Source of the DNA: Prosapia bicincta
Lineage: Eukaryota; Arthropoda; Insecta; Hemiptera; Cercopidae
Reading direction: 5' to 3'
Assembly (NCBI GenBank): GCA_036971475.1
Contig: JBAIZL010000002.1
Coordinates: 234,647,143-234,711,142 of the forward strand
DNA: 64,000 nucleotides
The position numbers were made by a program, and so were the translations under genes. Below the pieces are notes generated by a model, which did not search any database, was not told where the DNA came from, and saw nothing but the letters and a program-made list of their open reading frames with translations. The stretch's first letter is position 1; the number at the start of each line of letters is the position of its first letter. This document shows, piece after piece, positions 12,010-24,195 of the stretch.

Positions 12010-12660
12010 TTACTCTGGTTCAGATATGATCCATAAGGTTACTGCGGAGTCTATTTGTGATATTGATAGTGGAGAGACTACGTTTGTTCTCCAGAGTGTG
12101 TACGCCTTATTCTTGTTCAGCCTATTATGTGTTGGTTGAGGAAACGCCATATAAAATAGTTTTGTTGCTCTGGATGCATACAATTTTCGAACATGCGGAG
12201 CCGGGATTCCATATTGGGGCGGAATATTCAAGCACGGGTCTAATGGTAGTGAAATATGTGGTTTTCACAGTTGCAGGTCTTGATGCCCATGTAGATCGAC
12301 ATAGTTTTCTAAGATTGTTTAACCTTCTCAGAGCGTTGTTAGCAGTGTTTACGAAGTGCTTTGTGAAGCTAAGTTCAGGATCCAGGGTAACGCCAATGTA
12401 AGTAGAAAAACATATCTTTTTGATGGGAGAATCTTTGATTTTGATATCAATATTAGAGGTGGTTCTATACTTTCTGTCTGTAAAAAAGACGTATAATTTT
12501 CACTTGTCGATTTTGATAGATAGTTTAAGATCCTTCACCTAAGTCGCAATGTTTCTCGGTTTATTGTTCAGGGCCATCTCATATACTCGTAAAACTCTGA
12601 GAATGTGCAAGATTGAAATGCAAAGGGCGTAGCAGGCAACTACAAAAAACTTTAGGTTTA
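12010..12660 (-). pseudogene. Decayed non-LTR retrotransposon reverse transcriptase (jockey/R1-type) fragment
   Basis: Read on the minus strand, pieces match the C-terminal half of LINE reverse transcriptases of the jockey/R1 type. From upstream to downstream I see a decayed catalytic-loop neighbourhood (YALCIS), a VKDLKLSIKIDK palm segment, IGVTLDPELSF, a run of ANNALRRLNNLRKL, TWASRPATVKTTYF, and IRPVLEYSAPIWN, the usual L-Y(G/A)-x-x-x-W motif after the palm. In-frame stops and frame changes interrupt it, and the N-terminal endonuclease and RT fingers are absent, so it is a truncated dead copy. The element would have copied itself by target-primed reverse transcription. Assignment to reverse transcriptase is secure; the clade is inferred from motif style. 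Confidence 0.8.
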
Positions 12661-15159
12661 TTTTATGTTTTTCTTGAGAACAATACCGCTCTAGTTCCAG
12701 TGCTGTTTATTGATTCCACAGTTTCCTCCTATCTTTAAAGGGGTAGATTTTCGTAAAGCTGATTTTAGTTTAGAACCCCTAAAAATCCTTACTGGGTGTT
12801 GAAGGTAGCGGGTATGAAAACAACACTATTATCAACGGTTAATTTTTTAGAGAGTGATTGATAAACTAATTTCAGACAAATTAGTACTTTATTTTATTAT
12901 CGATATCAGGGGTTCCATTGTTTTACTTTGTTAGTAAGAAGACAGAAAACAAATACATAAGTCTATTTCTACCTATTTAAGAGTATTTATAGTGACTTCA
13001 TCATTTATCGAGCAGAGATAATTATTCACAGCAAACAGAATTAAATTTAAATAGAGAATTATAAAACAATCAGATATCTTCAGCAGTAACCAGAATCTAA
13101 TTCTAGAATAACTCTCCTGTGTTATATTCACAATGCGATTTGCCTCAACTATCCTCAAAGAGTCTAGAGCTTGATTCGAGGATTAGCATTAATACTCACA
13201 TGGATGTAGTTAATCGATTGGCCTATATTATATTTAAAGTATTTTATGGTATTGAGAAATCATAGAAGATCTACATATTAATGCCATGAATAACTTATTG
13301 CATCTCTATTGATTGTCATCAAAGAACGAAGAAAACAACATGGCATCTAGCTTTTTAAATTAGTAATGTGATACATTATCTCAGCCGTAACAGGACACAA
13401 ATATCAACGACTTAAGAACAGAAGTTAAAGGAATTCAACAGATGTCAGAGGAAGTACACGTTTGTCTTATAAGTGTCTTTAAGCTTTGCGACGGAACAAC
13501 TCTAAACCGTCTTGGGCCTATCGTAAGAAAAACAATCAAGAATACAGACAATGCAAAGTCGTTGAAACATAAAACGTGTTTTCTCACTAAAACACCTAAA
13601 AATATAGATACATTTATGGGAACATTTTTATTGTTAAAACTTATGATTTACATAATGATGATATCTACACCTATGAATTAATTTCATAAAAACGAAACTA
13701 GTTATTTACCAATACATATTATATCTTACCCTAAATTCTTTTTTTATCTAAATATTCCCAATTGGTCAATATTTCCAGTAATCCATTGAACATTTTTAAA
13801 CCGAGTTATGTCACGAAACAAATATACGTTATGACAATATTTTAGTGACTAGGATTTTAATCTGGAAAAAAATATTTGTCCGGGTATATTTGGTTTTAAC
13901 GTCCGGTAGATCAAAATGGTGAACTGTTCAAATTTAATAGTTTATAAACCTGAGAACCGTAGTAAAAATAAAATCAAAGAATTTCCAACTATTGAATATT
14001 ATTTATGGTGAAAAAAGTAAAATCATGAAGGAAACCTGGTCAAATATTTTTTTATCTAAATTTAGTTTCTAGGAAGTTAGAATAATTACGAAAGGTTCAG
14101 TCAGAAAAAAAATCGGGTGAACACAACCAGAGAAAACTTCTTCTAAACCTCGTCATTTCAATTTTATTAAAACTATTTATTTTTTATAAATAGTAGACTT
14201 TACACATAGCTTGAAATTTTGTAGGAATCTCATCATACTTCCTTTATATAGAATCGCCTGAACTGAGAATGACTCATTGTACCTGACAATATATAAAGGC
14301 AACGTATGGTTGCAACACTTTTTATTATCCTTATTGGGAAATTGTATTTACTACTTTTGTGTAAATAAAGCCGCCAACGTATAATAGGTAAATATTTGGT
14401 GTCAATTATCTAGGTAATTAAACACTCATACTAAACCTAGAGTGTAAATAATTTCACTTAAAAACTTATCCAACAAGAAATACTGACTGAAAACTGAATA
14501 GCGTTTTCATAGGTTTTGTTTCTGTAAGGAGCTACCTTTTTTTATTGTGTTTCGAAATCATCTGTCATTCCTAGAATTGCCATAGTGATAGATGTAACTT
14601 AATCATATAATCCTTAATCAGTCAATATCTAATATTACACTTACTATTGGAACACAGAATACAGTATTAACCACGGAGGGTTTTAGTAGTGTTTTTTCCA
14701 AAAAATAAATGATACAGGTATTTAGAAACAGAGCGTTCATTGTAGTTTAATAAATTCAACAATCCACACGCCTTGAACCATTTCAGAAACATACAGAGAT
14801 AGATTTTTATTTTGATGACTTGGAAAAGACCATTCCATGTAATACTTTGGTAATGATTTCAACCTAAATTATAGACGTAGAGATGATAGCTAAGACGTAT
14901 TTACATTGTACGAAGGAAACAAGGTCAAGATGGACAAAACAACACTTTAATGGAAAATGTATAAATGAGGATGGACTATTTCATGCAGAGTTATTACTAA
15001 ATAGAGGGCCAAATGGGATAAATACTATACCGTATGTTAAATGAACGTACACGCCCGCCAAATTAAAATATGAATTAAATTAGTCTAAACTGTAATATGT
15101 TAGATTACTAATTAAAATCAGAAACACGTAACTAGACATAAACATATCTTTGTTATTAC
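12661..15159. other. AT-rich non-coding stretch, nothing assigned
   Basis: The 79-codon plus frame at 13442-13681 has no recognisable domain. No repeat copies found. Confidence 0.55.
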
Positions 15160-15600
15160 TCGTATGTGCCCCCTCCCAAAAAAACCTACCCAAGCCTCGT
15201 GGCAGCTATCCTTCTGGCAAGATTCTTTCTTCTCACATGCACGTTGGATTAATGAACCAGTCGCGAGAAAGGGAATTGAGATAGGTTACTAATCTACTAA
15301 GCTCTTTCCTAGGGAAATCAGAATATATTCAAAGGAAAAAGTACGATTGAGTATAGCTAAAGAAAGATACCCTGCTAGGAAAACCCCTTGATGGATCAAG
15401 GAGGGTAATACCGTACAAACACCAGGTTGGTGACGCAATCTTAGGGAGCGTGCACTTCTTCTACTGTAAACTATTTTAAATTGAAATTGCATTGCAAAAC
15501 CAATTTGTAAGACCATTGGGGTGGCTGCGATCTGGTCGAATCTGGCCAGTTGTGTGTATTGACCAATTTTACCTATTATCATAACAATTGCAGAGACCAT
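15160..15600 (-). other. GC-richer block with 103-codon minus-strand frame
   Basis: The minus frame 15289-15600 encodes a moderately hydrophobic sequence (segments FDQIAATPMVLQIGFAMQF and IHQGVFLAGYLSLAIL). No family is recognised, the segments are short for confident membrane helices, and no splice or promoter context was found. It could be a fragment of an unrecognised mobile element. Confidence 0.15.
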
Positions 15601-16440
15601 GTTAGCTCGGTTATATTCAACGCCCAGCTACTACTAGCCTCATGCTACAAATAAATGTTTGGTACTCAATTACCATTGTTCCTGTCCTCTGTTTTCTTAT
15701 TATTTAATTTCCAAGTAACGTCTCTTTGAATACTATTCTCCAAACGCTCATCACCGTTATTGTTTCATAACAAATTTATTCCATCCCGGTACTATCCATG
15801 ATCTTTTTCCTCCAATAGGTTCCTTTTCTATTACTGTTTTATAGGAAAAAAAAGGTTTCATTAAAAGAAAAGTGTGATGTGCGAGCTACAAATTACGTTT
15901 ACAATTCTAAAGGTCTCAAAAAGTTCCATACAGGAGCGGGCGGTTGCGGAGGTTTATTCCGCACAAAATACCGTTTAAATATAAACGGTTTTGGTTTTTA
16001 TATTTCGTTGACTTTACAATTAAATACTAAATAAATATATCTGAAAACAATTTTAGATATCATTATTGCACAATTTTAATTTTCTTTACGTTATATTTCT
16101 AATTTAAACTAAATATTATGAATTGTTAAAACGTATAGGCATGGTATGCTAGACCATTGCTTACATTATGGGATAGACGTTTGCGGGTTATTTTTCTGTA
16201 TAAAGTATTTAAAGTAATAGAAATATATAATCGTGATAATACATACATTAATATAAAATTAATTGTATCTTATAGTGAAGATAAAGTAAATGTTTTACTT
16301 TAAATAAATAACTCTACTTATTTGAATGGATGAAAAAAATAATGCATTCATAACGCAATAAGTTCTAAAGGAAAATAAAACTAGCATAAACGTACTGTCT
16401 ATATTGATAAAACATCTCATAATTGTTCATTTTTAAGCTC
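15601..16440. other. Non-coding stretch with two adjacent hairpins
   Basis: At about 15943-15962 gcgga pairs with tccgc around ggtttat, and just downstream, at about 15970-15989, accgttt pairs with aaacggt around aaatat. Otherwise AT-rich and featureless. Confidence 0.5.
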
Positions 16441-16885
16441 ACTAGTCACCCCTAGTAGTAGCGTAAACATGACCTACTCTCATGAGGATTAAGTTTCTTT
16501 TTACTGCCCTCCATTGCCTTACTGATTCAGTATACCACGGCATTTTTCTTTTTTTTTAAAACAAATGTTTTTTCCCATAGCCAAACTGCACTGTAATCGC
16601 TTTCTGCCCGATTTTTAGCGGAATTTCCTCTATAACCTAAAAATGTGACAGATTTTCAACAAAATGGTCATTTTCCTCATGTTTAGATTCTCCTATTATT
16701 TCTTCATTTGTTTCATTTACAATTTTATCGGCTTCATCGCCGGGTGCGTCATTTGGCAAAGAGACTCGTTTTCATCAGAATTATCAAAAAAACGATCTAG
16801 AAAAACATCTGGTATTTTTTGAATATCCTTTCTTCGACACTACCCAGCATTTTTCGAATCCTTTCCACTTCAACAGTCAAATATG
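16441..16885 (-). pseudogene. Decayed acidic coding relic, possibly N-terminal part of a piggyBac-like element
   Basis: On the minus strand a frame starting near 16875 reads VERIRKMLGSVEER, then, after a frame change, IQKIPDVFLDRFFDNSDENE, then, after a second change, DAPGDEADKIVNETNEEIIG and KHEENDHFVENLSHF. Frame changes and stops show decay. The acidic, D/E-rich, low-complexity style resembles the N-terminal regions of piggyBac-like transposases, but no catalytic-domain motif accompanies it, so the family is uncertain. It is not homologous by eye to the piggyBac relic at 48.1-49.08 kb. Confidence 0.4.
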
Positions 16886-18209
16886 AAACTTAGATTCTAA
16901 AAAGACACACAACACTAAAATAATAATGACAAATAAAATGATAGTTTAACTGCACAATGTCTTTTGTAATATAAATAGCCACGCAATATGAACTCCGCAC
17001 AAATAACATACACGAAAAAGGGGTTTTACGGACGAAACCTCGGCAATCTAAACACGAGTGACAAAGATTAAATTCACACTAACGCTACGAGAAGAGTTAA
17101 CAAAAATAGGTTTGGACGTCCTAGAAGGTTGCGGAGTAGCGAGCAAGAAATAAACTTCTAACTGGAAAGACGTGTTCTTACCAAATACTGATTGGAGCTG
17201 AGAAAAACTCTGCATGCGCCCTCTAGAAGATAAATTTAAAAAATCTCAATCCTCAGCAAATAATATTTATTTAATGAAACGCAATCAATTTACTCTTCAC
17301 TATAACAGATTATATTTCTACATTGATGAAACGGCGTTATTTTTTAGTGTAGTTTTGGCAACCCTTAATAGGTATCTATTATCCCTTATAACAATAAGAA
17401 TAGTATATCCTCGTCTTTTTCTAAATAAATGTTTCACACGCTGTTAAATGATTTAGGCCGAATGAACCTTTAGATACAATTCTCTCTAATTCAACTTTCC
17501 TATATTTCTTTGTGTATTTTGCCCTTTACTGTACAATTTTTAATTTTACTTAAAACATCAAACACAAGCAAAGAAAATATTTCACAAATTAACTTATGTA
17601 ACTTAGTAATGGTATATTGTCCAATAATTTGCACATAAAACAAAATTTTCAATACAATGCTTTTATAAATACTTTCTATTCTTGTTAGCAATTACATTTG
17701 GTGTGAATTTGTAGTTTTTATTCGCATTTATGGTTTTTCATTAAAATACCACTCCCAACAGTTAACTACTCCTGCATAATTGCCTTTATGCACTCATCAC
17801 TAAATTATTGTAAGTATTAACACTATGTCTGCTCATTAACCCTTATGCTCTATAGTTTACAATATTTATTTACACTTCTCAGTTTCACAGTTATTTCGTT
17901 TTGACAACAATTCCGCTAATGTCATGTCAATTGATTCCCAAATATTTGTCGGTAAACGCGTTAAACCTATTCCATATTATTAATTTATGGCTAATGAAAT
18001 ATAAATTATTTCAATTATTCCAGAAACCCAGCAAAATGGTTAGAACTCAAAGTCTCAACGCTTCTTTTCAGCCCGTAAGAAGCAGCCATACTTTAAGTAG
18101 GCAGTTTTGCATATGAGATTTTCTTTCTTCTTCTATTACTAAAGCCAGGTGATCCTCATGGTAATTCTACGACTTCAAAAGAGGTATTTGCTTTGTACTG
18201 AGCACGACC
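16886..18209. other. Non-coding stretch, nothing assigned
   Basis: A ggttgcggag motif at about 17128 also occurs near 15950. The frames at 17214-17447, 17500-17691 and 17901-18116 have no recognisable features. Confidence 0.5.
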
Positions 18210-18665
18210 GTATTGAACCAACAAATAGAAAAAAAGTGTTACTATGTAGGCAAGTGTAACAAATTTACAAGTGTTTTTAGGGGAAATTAATAGCGCAGGT
18301 GAAGGTGGGATCAACAAATAAAAAAGAAAGTGCTACTATAAGCAAGTGTAACAAATGTACAAGTTTTTTAGAAACATCTAGTAGCGTACGTAAAGATGAA
18401 ATCAACAAATACACAAAAAAGTGAAACTATAGCAAGTGCAACAAATTTACAAGTGTTTTAGTGAAAACGAGTAGCTCGCGTGAAGATAGAATCAACAAAT
18501 ATAAAAGAATGTCCTACTATAGCACGTGTAACAAATTTACAAGTGTTTTAGTGAAAACATATAGCGCAAGAAAATATGAAATCAACAAATATAAAAGAAG
18601 GATGACGGAAGTGCTACTATAGCAGGTGTAACAAATTTACAAGTGGTTTTACTTAAAACTAGATG
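18210..18665. repeat. Tandem array, about 91-bp unit, five copies
   Basis: The core acaaatttacaagtg recurs at about 18259, 18351, 18441, 18531 and 18631, a spacing of 90-92 bp with one unit near 100 bp. Each unit also has gctactatagcaagtgtaac, a variable gtagcg..cgtgaagat segment and atcaacaaataaaa. Copies differ by scattered substitutions. No frame is conserved, so this looks like a small satellite or internal repeat of a mobile element. Confidence 0.9.
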
Positions 18666-20055
18666 GAGTCAAAATATATTAAAAAAGTGCAAACATATTT
18701 ATTGCGATGATTCATTTTGTATTTTATAACTGAGGGGTATGTCTTTTTTCTAATTCTAAGTATGTTGAAACTCTTTCCCGTTTCGTAGGTATCAGTTTGG
18801 TTATTGTATTATATTATTCGACTCCATAATAAATCACGAAGTTGAATGGTTTAATAGATGGTAAAATAGATGGAATGGTTTAAATGCGGGAATAGGACGG
18901 ATACTAGATTAGCATTATATTGTTGTAGGTTTAAACCCAAGAATTGTATCAGGTTAGTTATAAGAAAGCTATTAGTAATGTGAATAAGTTTTCACCAAAG
19001 TAATTACCTTTCGAACCATTTATTTAAAATTTATTATTTTAGAACTTAAAATAATATCATCAAAGTTTTTGTTAAAACTGAATGTTGGTTAAATACCTGT
19101 CGTTTAATTTATTATACCATTACCTCGAGATATGTGTGCCATCACATCAACGAAAATCATCATCGTCCTATTTTTGATAGAAAACTATAGTTTGCCACCA
19201 GCTCTAAAGACACTATCAAAGTTATTTTTCGGATTTAAAACCTGTTTGCAACAAACACCATTTTTTAGTTAGGCCAGTCTTACAAAAAAAAATATTCGCA
19301 GTGTTGATATTATTAATATAAAATTGAAATGGGGAAATAAAAAAGGCTTGTTTAACTCAAGAAATAAAATTTGCCAAAAAGAGGAATTATTCATAACGAG
19401 ACAATACCAGTATTTTACTAGTTACAAATAATATTATTAGAGTAAGCTTAAGACTTTGGCTGGAATATTCTACTTCCTACATCATGTAATAAAATAAAAT
19501 TGAAACTAACTTTATTAACTCTGCTTTACCATCTCATCATTGTGTTCGTTTCCTCATACACAGAGAGAACACAAACGTTAATCTTTTACCAAGTATAAAA
19601 GGTACGGTCTAAAAATATCTCAGCCATTCTATTTTGGAGATTTGTTAATGTGACTGTGGTGCTCATTTGTACCTTAGAACATCATATAGAGATATGTTAT
19701 CTGTTGTATGAGTAGAGTTTATTTCATATGACAGGCTACAGTAACGAATTATTTTGTAGTGTACATCCCTATAAAGAAGATATAGAAACTAATTATATAC
19801 TCAATTATAAAAAAAACTTTTCAATTATTTAAACAGAAATTGTTGGCATTCATAATATATTCCATTACTAATGACTTAGTTCTTACTAAGGGGTTTTATC
19901 CATTTTACCTGAACATTTGTGAAAGTTACAGTGAGATTAATCCAGTGACATTGGCCGAGTCTTGGACTTTTCTAATTTGTCATTTCGGTAGGAAAATAAA
20001 ACCTGAGTTGTCTACAAATTCTCTTAATCGATGTCAAAATGTGTTACAGAAAACC
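18666..20055. other. AT-rich non-coding stretch, nothing assigned
   Basis: No gene or repeat supported. The frame at 19840-20070 ends inside the next repeat array and is not convincing. Confidence 0.55.
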
Positions 20056-20057
20056 CC

Positions 20058-20890
20058 TAATTTTATCTAATAACTACTGTTCAAGAAACGACCTCTGTAA
20101 AGGTGGTTTTTAGAACACAAATGTGTCTGTTTTTACTTAATAAAGATGTTCCAATACTGGGGTACGTGATTCAGCTTTCACTTAAAGAGTAATTTTATTA
20201 TTTGCCACACATATTCACATATGCATAACAGGAGATTTCTTAGTGTCATATGCTTGGTTTGAGAAACCGAAAAAGAATATAACTCTGGGAAGCTTCAGTA
20301 AGGCTTTTAACAAATGAAAACCATTATTTGAAATACTAATTTTATCTAATAACTACTGTACAAGAAATGACCTCTGTAAATGTCGTTTTTAGAACACAAA
20401 TTTGTCTGTTTTTACTTTAAAAAGATGTTGCAATACTGGGGTACGTGATTCAGCGTTCACTTAAAGAGTAATTTTATTATTTGCCACACATATTCACATA
20501 TGCATAACAGGAGATTTCTTAGCGTCATATGCTTGGTTTGAGAAACCGAAAAAGAATATAACTCTGGGAAGTTTCAGTAGGGCTTTTAACAAATGAAAAC
20601 CATTATTTGAAATAATAATTTTAACTAATAACTACTGTACAAGAAATTATTTCTGTAAATGGGGTTTTTAGAACACAAATTTGTCTGTTTTTACTTAATA
20701 AAGATGTTGCAATACTGGGGGTACGTGATTCAGTGTTCACTTAAAGAGTAATTTTATTATTTGCCACACATATTCACATATGCATAACAGGAGATTTCTT
20801 AGCGTCATATGCTTGGTTTAAGAAACCGAAAAGGAATATGGAAACTTTTAACAAATGAAAACCATTATTTGAAATACTAATTTTAACATC
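20058..20890. repeat. Tandem array, 279-bp unit, three copies
   Basis: The landmark caatactgggg recurs at 20152, 20431 and 20710, exactly 279 bp apart. Each unit contains taactactgt-caagaaa, a ttagaacacaaatttgtctg segment, acatattcacatatgcataa and gaaaaccattatttgaaata. The third copy lacks a short piece after gaatat. Divergence is low, so this array is younger than most repeats here. No conserved open frame. Confidence 0.95.
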
Positions 20891-23800
20891 TACAAAACTG
20901 TTTTATTAAATGAATAATTTGTATATTATTATTTACTTCTAATATAAACTTTTTTTATATAGAACCAGAAAGATTTGGTACCCGTCGTGTTAGTTATGTA
21001 CCTTTTGTTCATTGTTTTATCCGAAAAACATACGTGAGAAAATGTTTTGCCACATATTGTTCACATATAATAGTAGAAATGAACACATGGGTTTTGAAAA
21101 AAAAATTGCAAAAAAAATTATATAAAACGTGTTTTTACATTTTTAAGAAAATATTTAGCAAATGGAGGCCTCATACATTTATATAAAAGCAAAAGAAATA
21201 TTTTAATTTATTATGTCATAAGCACAAACGTTTTCCTTAGAAGGGTAATTGAAAATAGGTCGTAAAAATTCCGTTTTATTACATACAGTAGTTATAGCAA
21301 AATGTATTGGGGTTTTGTAAAAGAATTTTTATAACTTGTAAGTGAAATGTTCGTTATTTGTACCTCTAGCAAGAAAAACATTTTTTGTAATGTTCAGCCC
21401 ACTGATCTCCTTAACATGGGGCAATATGTAAAACTATTCCATAGAAATAAAAAAAAAACAATTATGGAGAATAAAATCTTTATAAATAAAATTACAGCTA
21501 ACTTCTTAATTCCATCCCAGCTACTTCACGTGTTTAATTAAATTACGATTAGAGTTCGTTGCAATGTTCACAGACGAATAAAAACTTTTAATTAGAAACA
21601 GTAAAACAGTAATTTGTATTAAATTAAAATTAAAATACAAACTAGATGTAATAAAAACCTACTTTGTATCAAATCGTTAATTATGTAATATTAAAACCAA
21701 AATTAAATTATTACAACGTTTTACTTAATGGTTTCTTTTTTCCAGTTTTCCCAAGCCTTAAATGGTATTTAATAAACTGTTCTTCAACTTCAACCTAGTA
21801 CCAAGAATAATAACAGGAGGCTCTAATTACAAATATATAAATATTTAGAAACATAAATGAATCTATCCGGTAAAAGAATAAACTAGTTAATATTGGAACT
21901 AAAAAAACATTTTAATGCTTAGAGTCTACCGTTTCTACAAATCTAGTCAATTATAGTTTTGAAATGAAACAGGTAATTTACTTTGTATGTTTCTATTTGA
22001 CGTTCATATGATCTAAATTCAGCTTACTACAGCTGTTTATTTTAGTGTACCTTAAACTTGTTGGCTTTACATGAAGATGATAAAGATCGAGATCAATCAT
22101 CTAGCTTCCACTTTAACAATATTAGCTTTCAAGTTTTTATTGCCTATTGCAACATAGCGTGATGACTATTCTATCCAGAGTTTTAAAACTTTGGAACCAT
22201 TCCACATATCTACATTGTGGAAATACGCGACCTGAATATAATGTTAGATTCATTTGTTGTAAAGAGAGACTGGTTTATAAACACACTTCGGGTCGCATAG
22301 TACTAAAATAAACATGTAATAGTGTGGCAACACAACTAGTACATATATTAACACCACTTTTACTAATTTTCTATTCTAACTCCTTGCTTTGTAGCTATAC
22401 GAAGCAAACCCTTAAGGGGCTACTCATGTTTGTCTCATATATAAACCCTTAGCGAGGTTGCTAATGTTTGCTTCTATTGAATATAAGAAAGCATTATAGA
22501 ATCTAAGATAGCATTATAGAATCTATGTTATTAGATATATTCAATGCTGAAGAACTGCTTCCCAAATTCTGCAACTCTTTCTACAAGTAAGTTGTTTGTA
22601 TTAAATTAAATTCTTATTTCCAAATTTCTTTATACCTCTAAAGTGTATCTTTGTGATTATTGGTTGGCAGAAAGGATAAGTTTTATTAAAAAAAAAATTA
22701 TAATTAAAGATTATAAATTTCCAGGCTTATACTTGGAAAGGACATTTATACGAGAAAGTGGTTAAAAGTTCATTATTCTGTTTTTTTTCTGCTACTTAGG
22801 TCAAATAATTATTAAAGAATTATTAAAGGTATAAATAATAGAAGGACCGAATTTAGGGCTGACGGTTCAATGGAACCTCATGTCCCTTTATGTTCTAATC
22901 TCAAACATACTATAATAGCATAAAATATGTTTCCGAATGTGATTAGTTCATTTCCTGAATGGGAATATTTTCCTCCTTCAAAGAAATTTTGAATCTTTGA
23001 ATATAAAATTCAGTTCTAAAGTAATAATGTATTTGTTTATTTATTTTAAATTCATATAGTTTAAGTTATTTCCGAATGTGAAATTCAAATATATACATTC
23101 ATACAGTTGCATGGATTATATCTTGAGTGGAATTATACCAGTTTTTAAACGGCATGAAATTGGAATGACTAGTGAGAACATAATAAGTGCACTGCTTTGG
23201 GCCACAGACATACAGTCTACTCTACATGTTAAATTACCATTCAGAATGTCTTCAATAATGTTATGTATGTTTTCAAGAAACTTTTAACATTCCACAAGAA
23301 CACAATATTATACTTTTCTCTGAAATCTTATTCACATCAAATATTCGTTCCTTTAATAATAAACTTTATTTGTTTTATAAAATTTACGATTTTCGATTTG
23401 GTATTCCCTTTTAAATATTGGTATCCATCTAATAACCTATAATACTTCTTTTAGGTTACTAAGGATATTTATACTTGATATCGATTCGGTTCTTCTTTAT
23501 TATCTATACGATCGAGTTATTTTAATTACTATTTTGTGTTTTTTTTTAAATTGAATTGATCATCACTTTAACTTTTTGAAAAAAAGAATTACCTTTAACA
23601 AAATCGTCATTAGAATAAACAAATTTGAAACATATGTAAGAAAGAAATAACTAATAAAACAATTTAAACTAACATGAATATTTACTTGTATATGTGACCT
23701 AAATTCAGATATTTCCAAAAAGACATATTCCTAAGAGCAGTAAAATCCTGGACCAGGCGACCAACCTCCCCCTCGAATTATGCAATCCTCTTATTTTGTC

Positions 23801-24080
23801 GAAGAAAACCAAATATCTTCCTTGGGGAATCATTTAAGTCAGAAAGAGTCTCCTTATAGTTTTTTAAAAACTATTTAAAATTTATGCCGGAAACATGGTT
23901 TTGATAGCTAACTTATGATATGTAGAGGTATTATAGTTTCTCATATTAAAAACTTACTTAAATACTTATAGTTCATACAAAATATCACAGTAAATGTCTT
24001 AGTGATTGCGGTTTAGTTTGAAATTAAAAGTGTTTTAATATAAAATGTTTGTCGTATCAAGGCAAATTCTGTGAAAGGAG
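20891..24080. other. AT-rich non-coding stretch, nothing assigned
   Basis: Only minor tandem duplications are visible, for example two units of agcattatagaatcta at 22489-22530. No coding signal. Confidence 0.55.
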
Positions 24081-24097
24081 AGTGACTCAGATTATGT

Positions 24098-24195
24098 AGC
24101 CTGTCCCTTAGCGTATTTCTGACCAGCAAAGGGGTCTCTTATAGCCTGTACCTTAGCGTATTTGTGACCAGTAAAGGGGAGTTATAACAGCCTAT
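24098..24195. repeat. Short tandem duplication, about 46-bp unit, two copies
   Basis: tagcctgt(c/a)ccttagcgta followed by tttctgaccagcaaagggg occurs twice in succession, with a partial third start (cagcctatcc). Confidence 0.85.

Noticed and set aside
16482..16494. piggyBac-like end (catgaggattaa) near the acidic relic
   Set aside because: Orientation would put the element on the wrong side of the relic and only about 12 bases resemble the 49.07 kb end.
18210..20890. CRISPR array
   Set aside because: The units are 91 and 279 bp with sequence conserved throughout, without short repeats and unique spacers; the DNA is eukaryotic.
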